A stretch of DNA of 64,000 bases. It comes from Nannobrachium achirus. Its lineage: Eukaryota > Chordata > Actinopteri > Myctophiformes > Myctophidae. A program made the position numbers and the translations under genes. The notes beneath the pieces were generated by a model that saw only the letters and a program-made list of their open reading frames with translations, was not told where the DNA came from and made no database searches. Shown here piece after piece: positions 34,301 through 45,989 of this stretch (positions are counted from its first letter, which is position 1; the number at the start of each line of letters is the position of its first letter). The stretch covers positions 54,315,321 to 54,379,320 of the forward strand of contig OY997640.1 in the NCBI GenBank assembly GCA_963921795.1. Direction: 5' to 3'.

Positions 34301-37300
34301 CCAATACATTAGTACTGTTATTCAAAGTAGTAAAGTAGTGACAACTGTGCCTGACTAGAATGAATACAAATGATAAAAGTGATTGCATGATTGAATGTGG
34401 TTCATTTTGGATTAGTCTAGAATCTCTAGATGTGGTGTATGTGTTAATTGCGAGCGTAGGTCGCTACTTAGTATGAAAACCTCCAGCTCATGTCCGTCTG
34501 TCTGTCCGTCTTTCTGTCACACCTCATGCTCTTCTGACATCACAATGATGCAAATGAATGGCCAAGACAGAATTAATTTGCACTGACCTGTTCTGACATC
34601 ACAACGATGACTTGACCAGCTCAGCAGAAGGATATAGCTGACCTTTACTGACATAACAATGATGACTCGACCAGCTCAGCGTTCTCAACGGGCCCGGAAA
34701 TTAAGGCCTGGCCCTAACAACTAACTGTGTCCTAACTGGGCCCTAATTGGGCCGGCCCGAGGCCTGAATAGTCAATATTAAGTCCATATAGGCCTATGGG
34801 CATTCCCAGATGATGACCTGTTAGAGCAACCCCACTAATATGGACTTATGGTCCGAAATGTGTTAAAAAATTCACAATTTTACCGAATTAAAAATGGGAA
34901 AACACAATTTTTTTCCCCATTATAAAGCTCCCTATTTGCACAGTAAAAACAACAATACAACAAGGAAGAAGAAGAAGAATATGATACAAATGTTTTCTAT
35001 AAGAAAAGTGTTTTATGCAGTACGGTAGGATTGACATAATCATGTCATGTCTGTAATGTAACGCATCGAGGCATCAATGTGTAAACACGTAAATATAATA
35101 TTAGATTGTACAGTAAATAATTGCACTGCAGTGTGTCTGTGTAAAGACGGCTGATTTAAGCGTTCCACTCATCAACCGAAAGCTCACAGTCAAGACAACT
35201 AGGCGGGCGTGACTAGTTTTGAGTTTGCAGATCAGATATTAACACCACGTCATCATCATCATCAACACCACGTAATCCTAGCAAGTTGGTTTTAAGCTAT
35301 TTTTTCCTCTTTAAAACGGGATCGACGGGTGACGGGGTCTATTTTGGAAAATCCAATTTTCGCTGTTTGTTTCCCGATGAAGAAGAACCTTGTTTCTTTG
35401 TCAGTGTGTGGAGGACAGCAACAACAGCATGCATGGATGTTGCACCGACATTGGTGTCGGGGGCTTGACACAGAAACGTGTGACCGCATTGCATAGTTGC
35501 ATCATGCATGGGTGATGTTACTCAGACATTGGTGTCTGCGGCTTTATCTGTGACAGCACGCTGCCTTTTCTTTTCTTTTTTTTATCATCGGCGACCATTC
35601 TGGTGGCTTCATGCTTGCTCTTGTTGTTGTCAGCTTGTTGTTAATGTTAACACTTGTGTAAGGAGGAGGTGACGCTATCACGCTGGAGTGGAGCGAGGCG
35701 CAAGCTAAGGCACGCGGACCCCCAAAGGACAAACGGCCACGGCCGATTATTCGAATTTCTTTCTCAAGTTCGAATCCCGTGCCATCGAACGAAGCTTCGA
35801 ATATTCGATTTTTGGGGGTCAGCCTTAGTACGCACCCATGTGCGTGCGCCCATGTGCGTGCGCCCATGTGCGCGACTTCGTCCTTTAGGGTGAGGTCGCT
35901 TCTCTCCCTTAGGGCGTCTTACTGGTATTAGATGATGCCGGCCTCCCTGTTGTATTTTGTCAACAATTAGGCAAAATTAATGACAATATTATTACTAATA
36001 TACTGTATATGGATATATTCGAGAAAATGTCAAAAGCCATGTGTGAATAACTCAATATAGAGCATCCGTCTAAAGAAAATGAGTGTGGAAAAAGATAAGG
36101 CAATAATGGCAGGAATATATTATTTTGTCAATGCCAAGAAAAAACTTGTAAAAGGCACAGGGGTAAAGTTCCTGTCTACCACCGGAGACTGTGGGTTTGA
36201 ATCCGCCACGGCGCCTTCTGGTCGTCCATACGAGCACAATTGGCCATGCTACAGGAGGGAAGCCGGACGGGGAGGAAAATCTGTCGCTGCACCAGTTCCT
36301 CCTACAGGTTAGGCAGGGAGCCTGTCAGCAGGGCATGTTGAACTGTGAGGAATAGGGTGTTCACCCGCTCACGCTAACGTCCTCCCGGTGAAGCTCCTCA
36401 CTGGCAGGTGAACCAGTAGGTGGAAAAAAGCAGTGACAAGGCCACACACACAAGAGTGTGGGGAATTGGCATAACGACTAAATTGGGAGGAAAAGGGGAA
36501 AAAAATAATTGGCTACTCTAAATGTATATATATATAAAACAGAACTTAAAGATTCAAAATGAAATCAAATGAGCAATATATGGGTAATGTCAAATGAAAA
36601 AGCAGTGTTCACCAGAATGAATTATGTAAAATGGTGGGCTTTAATAAAAAGCAGTGAAGCGACAGCAGGGAGGCAATGTGTGGAAGCAGCATGACAGGCA
36701 GTACAGAGGACATTTTCAAGTGTGTGTAGTACAGATGGCCTGTCAAAATTGTAATGAGTGCAAGTTCCTTGCACAAAACCAAAAACAATGTGTATTGTAT
36801 CGTATGTTGCCTGAACTGCTTAACCAAAAATAAGACGGTAAAGGAACATGCAAATAACATCTATGGTATGTTGCATATAGGTCCTGTTCTAGAAGGATAG
36901 CAATTACATTGGTAATGTAAGATCATCCAACATTTTTATTAAAGAAATACACAAAATATGGACTCTTTGACTGAAAACAAAGTGGAGGTAGACCATTTCC
37001 AAACAACTGTCAGTTGAAACACCAATATTGCAAAGTTTCACAAAGGCCAGAGAAGACTAAAGCAGACTTGCAAAGAGAAGTGACTATTCATATTCAAATC
37101 ATATTTCCCTTATTATTCATTATGCATTGATTACTAACTTTCTAGTTACGTTTTGTTTTTGCTGGATTACCTTTATGTTATTATTATTATTATTTCTATT
37201 GAATTGAGCTGGTTCTCAATTTCTACAAGCTCTAAATGTTCAAGTTTGAGGTCATGCAGTCTGATTGGCTAACCTCCCTCCAGGATCTTAAAGCAGCACT

Positions 37301-39343
37301 CTGTAACCTTTTAACAACTATATAGCATATTACTATGTCCCACAAAATTATTAAGTTACATGTTAATTCAATAACAATCATCCTTTCATAAATCTATAGG
37401 CACAACCATGTTTACACATCGTGGGTATGAGGTATTGCTATGATCCTAGAGCCACTGCCTTTAAAGGAAAATTATACATAATGCGATTTCTTTTTAATGT
37501 ACTACCATTGTGCAAACAGGTGATTAATGTCCAAGGCAAGTGACAGTGTGGTCTGTTGCATTCTCTTTGCAGTTACAACTACCTTCAGACGGTCTCTCCT
37601 GGTTTGGAGAAGCTGACTGACATTGTGAAGAACAGTCTAAACCGCAGGTTTGTCTACAACCCCCCTTCTGGTGAGAAGAGGCATTACATTGGTCTGGACT
37701 CCTATAAGCCAACCCACCACCAGCACCAACAGAAGCCCACTGACACCCGGAAGGAGAGTGACTTTGTGGTTCACCAGGTGACCATCCAGACTCCTTTCCA
37801 GATTGAAGTCCTGTTTGAGTCCGAAAGCTTTCATGACCGGCCTAACCAGCTGGTGGCTTCCACCATGACAGAGGAGCTGGAAAAGAGGAAAGCTGCCTTT
37901 AATGCCAAGTTTGAGAAGACTTTTGGCCTTGAGAGCAAGGGCTTCAGTCAGGCTCAAGTTAAATTCAGCAAGGCAGCCCTCAGTAATATGCTGGGTGGGA
38001 TGGGCTATTTCTATGGTCAGTCGGTGGTCCAGTCACACTACAACGAATACCCTCTTCTCTACCCCGATGGTACATTGTTCACTGCTGTACCTTCCCGCTC
38101 CTTCTTCCCAAGAGGGTTTCTGTGGGATGAGGGTTTTCACCAGCTGTTGCTTAGCAAATGGGATCCTCAGGTATCCCGTGAATCCATCTCTCATTGGCTG
38201 GACCTTATTAACGTTGAGGGCTGGATCCCCCGTGAGCAAATCCTTGGAGATGAGGCCCGAAGTAAGGTCCCTGCTGAGTTTGTGGTCCAGCGAAATGAGA
38301 ATGCCAACCCACCCACCCTCTTCTTGGTCCTTCAGGAGCTAATTGAGCAGTTCTCTTCAAACCCAGATGCCGTGTCATCTCAGAAGACCTTTATGTTTCT
38401 ACGAAGGCTTTACCCAAGGCTCAAAACCTGGTTTGAGTGGTACAATACCACTCAGTCTGGGCTCCTGCCCAACTCGTACCGCTGGCGCGGACGTGACAAG
38501 GATACTAATCTCTTCCTCAACCCCAAGACGTTGACATCCGGGCTCGATGATTATCCACGAGCCTCCCATCCCTCAGCAGACGAGCGGCATGTGGATCTAC
38601 ACTGCTGGATGGCATTGGCATCGGGTATCATGGCTAGCATTGCACAGCTCCTGGGCGAACCGCACCAGGAATATGAGCGCACTCACCGAGTGCTGAGTGA
38701 CAACAGCCTCCTCAGTGAGTACCACTGGTCCGAGCAGCTCCGTGCCTTCAGTGACTATGGCAACCACACCCAGGCAGTGTCCTTACAGCAGGAGAAGGTA
38801 TACGTGCCTGCTGGCCAGCCACGGCACCAGTTCCCCGTGGCGCGGCTAGTGCGCTCAGTCCGCCGTGCCCCCAAACTGCAGTATGTCAACGCTTTTGGTT
38901 ACGTTGGCTTGTTCCCTTTCCTGCTGCACATCCTTGAGCCAAACTCGCCCAAACTAGAACACATCCTGAGAGATATGAGGGACTCGGACAAGCTGTGGAC
39001 TCCCTACGGCCTCCGCTCACTCTCCAGGGCTGACCCCATGTACATGAAGAGAAACACGGAACACGACGCCCCTTACTGGAGGGGCCCCATATGGATCAAC
39101 CTCAACTACCTGGCCGTGAGAGCCCTGCACCACTACAGCAACCTAGAAGGCCCATATCAGGAGAAGGCAGCTCTCCTTTATCAGGAACTCAGGACAAATA
39201 TTATCAACAATGTTTACAGACAATATGCGGAGACAGGGTATATCTGGGAACAATACAACGATGGCACTGGCAGAGGCCAAGGAAGCCACCCATTCACAGG
39301 CTGGTCAGCCCTGACAGTTTTAATGATGGCTGAACAGTACTGA
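31010..39343 (+). CDS. mogs: Mannosyl-oligosaccharide glucosidase (ER glucosidase I, GH63), whole coding region
   Basis: Coding exons 31010-31358, 31956-32179, 32942-33132, 37573-39343 total 2535 nt, giving 844 aa (human MOGS: 837). Known role: a type II ER membrane enzyme that removes the outermost alpha-1,2-glucose from newly transferred N-glycans, the first trimming step before calnexin recognition. Seen: a short Lys/Arg-rich cytosolic tail (residues 1-39), a single membrane segment at about 40-62 ([18 protein letters not shown]), then a luminal domain. GH63 hallmarks are [30 protein letters not shown] (D580/D581, general-acid region), [16 protein letters not shown] and TGYIWEQY (E814, likely base). 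All appear intact, so the enzyme should be functional. The one-large-last-exon structure matches the vertebrate gene. ATG 31010 was chosen because it starts the conserved basic tail and membrane anchor. Confidence 0.98.
31588..31860. repeat. Dispersed repeat in mogs intron 1
   Basis: TCTCAGTTCTACTTTATT followed by ATGATCCATTCAGAAGGA, and the preceding CTACTTGAGCCCATGAC, recur at 52937-53010 in the same orientation. No terminal repeats were resolved. Confidence 0.45.
31956..32179 (+). CDS. mogs: mogs coding exon 2
   Basis: [37 protein letters not shown] and the WSWRI segment of the N-terminal GH63 region. Phase 1 in, phase 0 out. Confidence 0.98.
32280..32703 (+). mobile_element. hAT MITE, family B, uninterrupted copy in mogs intron 2
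   Basis: Left end TATTGGTTCTCAACC (decayed from CAGTGG), right end GGTTGAGAACCACTG, with 8-bp duplication CAGTAGAT (32272-32279) and CAGTAGAG (32704-32711). The hairpin module is at 32406-32459. It is the empty-site reference for the interrupted copy at 23575-25012. Confidence 0.83.
32942..33132 (+). CDS. mogs: mogs coding exon 3
   Basis: [20 protein letters not shown] to SSVKYA, matching the human segment ALPLVSLFFYV to APKYGS. Ends in phase 2; the AG is completed by T at 37573. Confidence 0.96.
33278..34080. repeat. Giant foldback (inverted repeat, arms over 300 bp) in mogs intron 3
   Basis: The sequence 33278-33585 returns inverted in 33620-34080: for example CCTAGGAGAATCAGTTACAG at 33393 against CTGTAACTGATTCTCCTAGG at 33935, and CATTCCTTGGG against CCCAAGGAATG. 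The spacer is about 35 bp. The right arm is interrupted by a 132-bp MITE at 33776-33907; the left arm preserves the empty site. No terminal duplication was resolved and no coding sequence is present. Confidence 0.85.
33776..33907. mobile_element. 132-bp TTAA MITE (AACCCATT family) inside the foldback arm
   Basis: TTAACCCATTTAGGCC on the left and GGCCTGAATGGGTTTTAA on the right, with TTAA at 33772-33775 and 33908-33911. The opposite foldback arm reads straight through with one TTAA, so this is an insertion that followed formation of the foldback. Confidence 0.78.
34440..35935. repeat. Unclassified repeat, CCTCCAGCTC ... GGCGTCTTACTGGT family
   Basis: Starts near GTCGCTACTTAGTATGAAAA (34454) and ends near AGGGCGTCTTACTGGTATTA (35909). 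The copy at 53641-54120 has the same two end phrases. It holds a degenerate tandem repeat of about 57 bp at 34531-34692 (CTGACATCACAATGATG) and short CCCATGTGCGTGCG tandem units at 35834-35875. No coding domain recognised. Confidence 0.5.
36146..36510 (+). repeat. tRNA-derived SINE in mogs intron 3
   Basis: GGGTTTGAATCCGCC is a tRNA box B-like sequence, preceded by a plausible box A region and followed by a SINE body and an A-rich tail. Related to the minus-strand fragment at 20690-20840. Confidence 0.5.
36511..37572 (+). other. mogs: mogs intron 3, right part
   Basis: AT-rich. TTAAAGCAGCACTCTGTAAC at 37288 with GCCTTTAAAGG near 37459 looks like the two ends of a small teleost MITE of about 175 bp. 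Nothing coding. Confidence 0.4.
37573..39343 (+). CDS. mogs: mogs coding exon 4 (catalytic domain, stop)
   Basis: 590 codons plus stop, one uninterrupted frame. It holds the whole (alpha/alpha)6 catalytic domain of GH63, including [54 protein letters not shown] and WEQY. Ends MAEQY then TGA, as in the human MAEDY. Confidence 0.99.
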
Positions 39344-39637
39344 ACAGATACGTTAGATCTCACCTCAAGTCTTTTTAGATAAAAGATATTGTCTCTCATT
39401 TGTCATACAAACATTTTTTGCTAATGAAAGTGTTGATGATTAAGAAAATGAAACTGAAATGTTCCTACCTTTGATATGAAAGCAAACCCCAAAGTCAGAG
39501 TCATGTTGTCAAGAGCATTGTTCATTTGGTATTAACCTCTAATGAGACCCTCAGGTTCCATGCAGACATCTTATGACATCAACCCATTCAGAACGGGTAC
39601 ACATTATTGTGTATCATATTTTATGCTTTAACTTTTG

Positions 39638-39677
39638 AAAAATAGCAGATCTACAAGCTTGTAGATCTGCTATTTTT
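39638..39677. repeat. Perfect 40-bp palindrome (hairpin module)
   Basis: AAAAATAGCAGATCTACAAG (39638-39657) is followed with no spacer by its exact reverse complement (39658-39677). Confidence 0.95.
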
Positions 39678-40031
39678 GAAAAATCGTGAGAATTAGAATT
39701 TTGACCCGATTCTATAAGTGTCTTTTGAATCCTTCTAAGATTTTTTGAAAAACCTATGTTTCTATGTCAGCAATCTGGCCAGCCATCGTCAAAGAAAAGG
39801 TCCTTTTCACTTCAACTGGAGCTCAGTTAGTCTGTTCTTGAGAGACTACTATGTCAGTGGTTCTCAAACCTTTTCATGTGAAGGACCCCCAAAATGATAT
39901 TTATTTGGCCACGGACCCCCATCTCAAAATATTTAGTTCCAGGGACCACCCAGAAGCAAAATTTGAGTTACAAACGTTCGCTTTGAAAATACATATATTC
40001 AAAGATTTGCACACATTTTCACGACTTTTTC

Positions 40032-40090
40032 AAAAATAGCAGATCTACAAGCTCGCGCCGCGCTGTGAGCTTGTATATCTGCTATTTTTC
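40032..40090. repeat. Hairpin module, near-intact copy
   Basis: AAAAATAGCAGATCTACAAG, a CTCGCGCCGCGCTGTGAG centre, then CTTGTATATCTGCTATTTTT. Only one arm position differs. Confidence 0.9.
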
Positions 40091-40259
40091 ACTGGTTAAA
40101 GCATTCAATAATTCTAGGCCTAAATGGGTTAAACAATTATAGACCAGTTTTGGTTTGCATATGTTTCTTTTGGTATTTGGTAAGTCTGGTATTTCTGAAT
40201 ACTGTATGTGGTATGGATTGTGATACATGTTGAAATGGCCATTTTGTTTAATAGGAAAG

Positions 40260-40265
40260 AATAAA
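40260..40265 (+). terminator. mogs: Candidate poly(A) signal of mogs
   Basis: AATAAA about 920 bp after the stop. A second AATAAA at 40858-40863 is an alternative. Confidence 0.45.
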
Positions 40266-40620
40266 GGTAATGTGTAACATGATGTATAGGCCTAGAAATC
40301 TGCACTATTGGTTCAGGAAGTGTCTGGGAATTTGTTTCCCTCCCTCTGGTGGAAGAAATATATTATTTTGGAATTGTAGAAGATTATATACAGTAACCCC
40401 CCAGTTATTTGTGCAGCCCCATTGAACACATAATATATGGTTAATTTGCCATAAAGCTGTGCAGGAAGACTAGTACAGTACACCAGACCAGACCATGGAC
40501 TTATTTGACAAATGAGTGCAATTTTTGTCTTCATGCCGTCTGAACTCCTATTCATTCCTTTTTGGTGATCTTGGAATGAAAACCGTTTGTATTTGGGGTA
40601 TGTCAGTCAGTTCTGTACAA

Positions 40621-40731
40621 CAGTGGTTTTGAAACATTTTTAATTTCAAGGACGCCCCTTAACTTGAGTGTACAAATGGAACCCACTCAAGGAACCCCGA
40701 GGGTCCCTGCACCCCACGTTGAGAGCCACTG
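40621..40731. mobile_element. 111-bp hAT MITE
   Basis: Ends CAGTGGTTTTGAAAC and GTTGAGAGCCACTG, flanked by CTGTACAA (40613-40620) and CTGTACAG (40732-40739), 7 of 8 matching. It is essentially two termini with almost no interior. Confidence 0.78.
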
Positions 40732-41075
40732 CTGTACAGTGTTGGTTAGCTTTGACTGAATTGTCTCGGGAAGCACCAGTAAATTGGTGTGCCACAACTT
40801 GTGGTTTGAGTGCCAATGAATAATATGAAATCTGATTGTGGCATTGTTTTGTTAAACAATAAATTATCTAATTGTAATTATGTTTCTTTTGTGTTAGTTT
40901 AACATGTTTAATGTATATTAAATAGGATTTTACCTTCACTGAACATTTCAGAATGATTATGATTGTGTTATTGGCCAAGTAATGCATCATTAGCACTCCT
41001 AGTCACTAGTTTGGGTCCCGGGCAGACGTCTAATCTCTCTTTTGGGTCTTGAGCTAAAAAGTTTGGGAACCACTG

Positions 41076-41310
41076 AATTTTTTCTTTCTTTTTTTTTTTA
41101 AAGATTTGTTTAAGATTTGTTTTAGGGCTTTTATGCCTTTATTGGATAGGACAGTAGACTGACAGGAAATGGGGGGAGAGATGGGGAGTGACACACGGAA
41201 AAGGTCATCCGGATCGGGGATCGAACTGGTGACGCCACCAGCAGGCATCCATGCCTATATGCCAATGCCTAAGAGGTATGCACCTGGACCAGTAGGTCAG
41301 CGGGCGCCCC
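41076..41310 (-). repeat. tRNA-derived SINE inserted into a hAT terminus
   Basis: On the minus strand it reads GGGCGCCCGCTGACCTACTG as a tRNA-like head, GGTTCGATCCCCGATCC box B, then the same body as the SINE at 8029-8218 and an A/T-rich tail. Flanked by a 12-bp duplication TGGGAACCACTG (41064-41075 and 41311-41322), which is itself a hAT terminal sequence. Confidence 0.8.
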
Positions 41311-41879
41311 TGGGAACCACTGTATTCTAGTTGACTTAGGCAGAAATTGTTTTTGCTGAGGACATATAGGCAATAAGGCAGGGTGAATCAGCAGTGTTAG
41401 GAGAGTAGAGTTTATTTTCTCAAAACGTTGACTAAAAATGACTTGGGCAGAGAGTGATTTTGGAATGTAACAAGCATTCTGACAGGCTGAGGACAGGCAA
41501 TGAGGCACAATGACACAGGGTGTGTTAGAAGAGTAGAGCTGGGCAGAAATGTCAATTTGAGCAAAACATTATTCTTAGGCAATTAACATCACTGACTTAT
41601 AGGGTGTGGTTATTGCAATGATCTACTATCGTTTGCAAAAGCAAAATATCGTACCGTTTTGGCTTTGTATTGTATCGTTTTAAAATGCGGCAATCGGTAT
41701 CGAATCGTTTTGCAATGCAAATGATTGTATGGAAAGTAAGTATTTGTGCCTTGTATTTGGCAATTTTAAGAGGGAAAATTAAAAAGAGGGGTCTAATTAC
41801 CTTTCCATTCCATATAGCTGCTCTTGGTCTATCGATAAATGTGTGTAATCTCTGTGTTCTGTGTATTAAACCGTGTCGC

Positions 41880-42720
41880 CACCATGGTAAAAGCCGCATG
41901 CTGAAACAATACCGACATCACTGACTGATATCACGGAACACCATATATGGGCATAAACATGTCAGTCTGCATGCTGACATCACTGATACTAGTAATCCGC
42001 GAAAATCGCTTTTCTAACCTATAGACTATACATGTCAGTCTAACCAGTGTGGCTGGTTCTACAGACAGGGATCTCTATATATGGGCATAAAAGGAATTAT
42101 ATGTGGCCAATGTGGCCTCCATATATGGGCATTCTCAAACTAAACTGCGACCTATGGTTGTAATTACACAGTGTTGTCACCATGGTAACAGCCGCCTGCT
42201 GAAACAATGCCCAAATAATGTCTGACATGATGAAACAAGTGACCAAATTTGGAGATGACTGACATCACTACAGTGCCCACATTTGGAAATTACATCACAG
42301 ACTGGCCTGGACATGGAACACCATATATGGGCATAAAAGAGAGCCAGACATATCTTACTGGTAGTATCTCTAGTAGTAGAGATACTACTAGTAAGACGCC
42401 TCAGGGCCGCGCCATATCTGGAGATATATATGCTTTGAGACCCCAAACATGCTTACTCAGTTATTTCGTTATGTGAAAATCCTATGAAGACTATCACATC
42501 TGACATCATAGATACAATCCCTTTTATTCCCATACATGGAGATCCCTGTCTGTACCAGCCACACAGATATGAACACCTACATCGCAATAAGAGATCTCCA
42601 TATAATGTATGGGCATGAAAGGAACACAGACAGATGGATACAACTGGTATTGCACAACTGGGCGTCAATTGGTGACTATTCTGCCCAACGGGCACCGGTC
42701 TGGGTTCTCCAACATTAATT
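41880..42720. repeat. Complex repeat with CCATATATGGGCATAAA units and inverted segments
   Basis: The phrase CCATATATGGGCATAA recurs at 41941, 42119 (shorter) and 42321. ACCATGGTAAAAGCCGC at 41881 and ACCATGGTAACAGCCGC at 42179 mark a duplicated unit. GTGTGGCTGGTTCTACAGAC at 42047 returns inverted near 42570. The perfect-looking hairpin 42354-42395 lies in the middle, next to the GGCGTCTTACT terminus shared with the 34.4 and 53.6 kb repeats. Non-coding. Confidence 0.5.
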
Positions 42721-43206
42721 CTGAGACTCCTCAGGGACATTCAATCCCTCATATACTGTGCACACCCCCAGGCACAGGACTAGTCTCTTGAATTCATCCC
42801 GTGACCACCAGCACTTAAGATGTTCTGCAGAATCTTCCACCATCCAAGACGGTATCAACATCCTGAGCACACTGTGACCTTAAACGGTGCAGCTTGGCTC
42901 TTTCTCCTTTTGTCAGACCACAAACCGAAGGTCACTAGCTGACGTCAATCTGCTGCAAATTATTTGTTTATTTTACCTGCACAGTTTCCATGGCACATCA
43001 TTGCTCACATCATTGTTGTGAGCACTTCGATTATCAAAAGGCACGGAGGGATGGAATTTTCTTTTCACTCGCTGACATACATTCTCACACTGAGCCATAC
43101 AAGTAGCCATGTTTCTTATTAATACTTTGACATGACATAACCAGTGTCTCGGTGCAGGGAGCACTGATGTTGGCTCTCAGAGAGAAAGACAGAGAGAGAG
43201 AAAGAG

Positions 43207-43350
<144 letters not shown>

Positions 43351-43865
43351 CTTTGACCACTGAGTTCCACTGTCTTTCATGAATCCTTTCAATAGGATAG
43401 AGCAGATAGTAGCTTTAGTTTAAGGTCCAGCATGCAGTGCAGTAAGCTTGCAGGGCTAAATATAGTGCTCGACTAACTGCATTCTGGTAGTGAAGGCACA
43501 GATTGGCAAACAAAATCTCAGTAGCTTATATAACTAGCTCTATCCACAGACATTATTTTGTTCATCAAAATGTCAAATAGCAGAAATTGTTTGTCCAGAG
43601 TTACCCTGCATATTGCAGTTGCAATGGATGTGAGACTTGTCCCTTTGTACCAAGTACATCACTATGTAGTTACAGTACATCACTAGGTACTTACAGTACA
43701 TCACTTGTTGCATGTTGATAGGTTCCTGCACATGTACATCATTGTAGTCAGTTAATGTATTCAGAAAATGTATTCAGAGTTTGAGCGTTCATAGTAACCC
43801 TTGACCGGATGTTTAAAGGTGCCTTATAGGCTCAACCAATAAAAACACCAATCGCATAAATGCGA

Positions 43866-44157
43866 GTTCCAGGGGGTCCCCAGCTAACCCTTATGGCTAT
43901 GTAACTCTGAGAGTGTACTAAGGTCCCGTAAGGGTCCATTTGGTTCCATTTGTACACTCTGAGTTAAGTCAAGATTGATTTTACAATATAAATTGTGGTC
44001 CCAGAGATAGAAATGCCATTAAATGGGGGTCCGTAGCCCTAATAATACTACTAATAATGTCAATCTGGGTGTCCTTGAAATTAAAATGGTTGAGAATCAC
44101 TGCTAGAGACATAAAACTCTTCTCTTATATGGGGGTCCCTGGCATGAAAAGGTTTGA
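43866..44157 (+). mobile_element. hAT-type MITE, family C, copy 2 (left end missing)
   Basis: CCAGGGGGTCCCCAGCTAA, TTACAATATAAATTGTGGTCCC and AATGCCATTAAATGGG match the copy at 28766-29295. The right end GGTTTGAGAACCACTG is intact; the left terminus is not recognisable. Confidence 0.6.
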
Positions 44158-44169
44158 GAACCACTGGTT

Positions 44170-45240
44170 TACAAAACAATAAGAATAATAAGAATGATTA
44201 TTATTATAATAATATTAAATAAATAAACAAAATACTTGGTTTCAGAATAGACAGCAGAGCCCATACACGTTGTTTACCAGCAGATCTTGTACTGTCAGAA
44301 GCCTGTGCGATCAATACAGTACATCCCAGAAACCCAAAGCCCATCGTTCAACCTTTGACCTGTTAACACAAAACACATCGCCATGGGATTTGAGCGCTGG
44401 TGAGCACATCATCTGACTTTTTTTTACTGTTTCTCTCTGAGGAAATGGATGCTGCATCCCCTCAAAGCAAACCACTGTCAGAGGGAAAAAATGCATTTAT
44501 TCCTTTGAAGAGTATGGCTGTTCTGTGTGACTAAAGCACTCTCCACAATCCAACCCCCTCACCCAAGACCCCTTTTTTCCACGGCGCGATGGGATAATAG
44601 CCAGGCGGCATCAGATCTAACTAATGTGACTGCATAATAAACAGATGAGTCAGGGAGAGGGTCCAATTTGCATATCATCTCACCCTATCAGAGCCTTTCC
44701 TTAGAGGAACATGTTGGCTATTTTGCGACTTCCCTGTAACAACTAACAGGCTTGTGCATACAGCTCACATACAGCTGTAGAATATTGCCCTGAACAGTGT
44801 GTTCATTATGGTTAAAAATAATAATTAATGGACAATTGAAGAGCATTCGTAAAGTTATCTTAATAGTGGATTATGAGTCCTTGAGCGCTGGCTACACTTT
44901 ATCATGTAATTACTGAGAACTTATGCTAGAGGGAGCTAATTAATAAGGCATTTGAAAAGTTGATGGGGCCCTTATATTTTGAATACAGCTCAGCTATCAT
45001 TTCACTGACAATAGAGAGCTGCATAGCTTTGCAGAGGTGTGAGTGGATAATTTTGTTAATAGTTCCATTTGGGGTTTAAGATATGATGGCAGGCTGTATT
45101 TGTAGGAAATTGCTGTTCATGGATCACCTATATGCATTCCTCACACAGATTCTGTGTGTCTGTACATCCAGGCTTTATATGTTCCCACCATCTGTGGGGA
45201 GCTGTTGGCAGTTTTTAGGTGCTATGGTAGTGTGCATATA
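44170..45240. other. Intergenic, no gene seen
   Basis: AT-rich unique-looking sequence between mogs and egr4. No open frame with recognisable domains and no clear repeat. Confidence 0.5.
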
Positions 45241-45243
45241 TAG

Positions 45244-45389
<146 letters not shown>

Positions 45390-45494
45390 AGGCCAAATGT
45401 CCCCACAAATGTATAGTAGAATTTGAGAAATAGACATTGTGAGGATGACTTTTTTCTATTTATGCTATACATAGTTGTGTGCCTGTGTCGAGCA

Positions 45495-45560
45495 ACAGAA
45501 ATAGCAGATCAAGCTCAGAATGCTTTGCAACGTGACCAGTTGTGAGTTTATATTGTAAAA
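45495..45560. repeat. Hairpin module, strongly decayed copy
   Basis: CAGAAATAGCAGATCAAGCT, then AACGTG and GTTGTGAGTTTATATTG: a five-base gap in the first arm and drift in the second, but the order of parts is that of the module. Confidence 0.45.
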
Positions 45561-45989
45561 ATGGCCTTCAAGAAATCCATGTCCTAAAATGTTAATGTCC
45601 TCAGAAGTATATTAATGTGTGTGCGCGTGTGTGGGAACCCTCATTTGGTTTAACTTCGTTTACACCAAGACAAATAGACAAGACATTTACCATGGTTTCC
45701 ATTATGATCATGCTACAGTATGATGCTCATGTTGCATCATGTTACATACAGTATGATGGTCATGTTACATAAATGGCTATCTCCATCCATAGAGCTACAG
45801 TATGTAAAACCTAGAGAACGGATGGAAAATACCCAGCCATTCATTTCAATTAAAGTTGCTCACCCAGCACATGCTAAGAACACTCTCCTTCTGGGATTGC
45901 CAACACAGCAGGCGCACCTAGGGTTTCAGGCCATAGACGCATGAGCAGTTCTGTCCTTTATGTGTTGTAGTATGGGATTCCCAAGTTCT

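Larger units (their letters stand above)
39344..40280 (+). other. mogs: mogs 3'UTR (inferred) with embedded MITE
   Basis: Candidate AATAAA at 40260-40265; an alternative is at 40858-40863. An AACCCATT-family repeat spans about 39581-40130 (AACCCATTCAG on the left, CCTAAATGGGTTAA on the right), carrying hAT-like sequence from CAGTGGTTCTCAAACC at 39856 and two hairpin modules. Confidence 0.5.

Noticed and set aside
34531-34692. CRISPR-like array
   Set aside because: Three degenerate copies of a roughly 57-bp unit in vertebrate DNA; this is a local tandem repeat, with no spacers of equal size and no cas context.
37637-37957. Alternative frames overlapping the mogs catalytic exon
   Set aside because: The 590-codon frame with all GH63 motifs is clearly the real one; the others are shadows.
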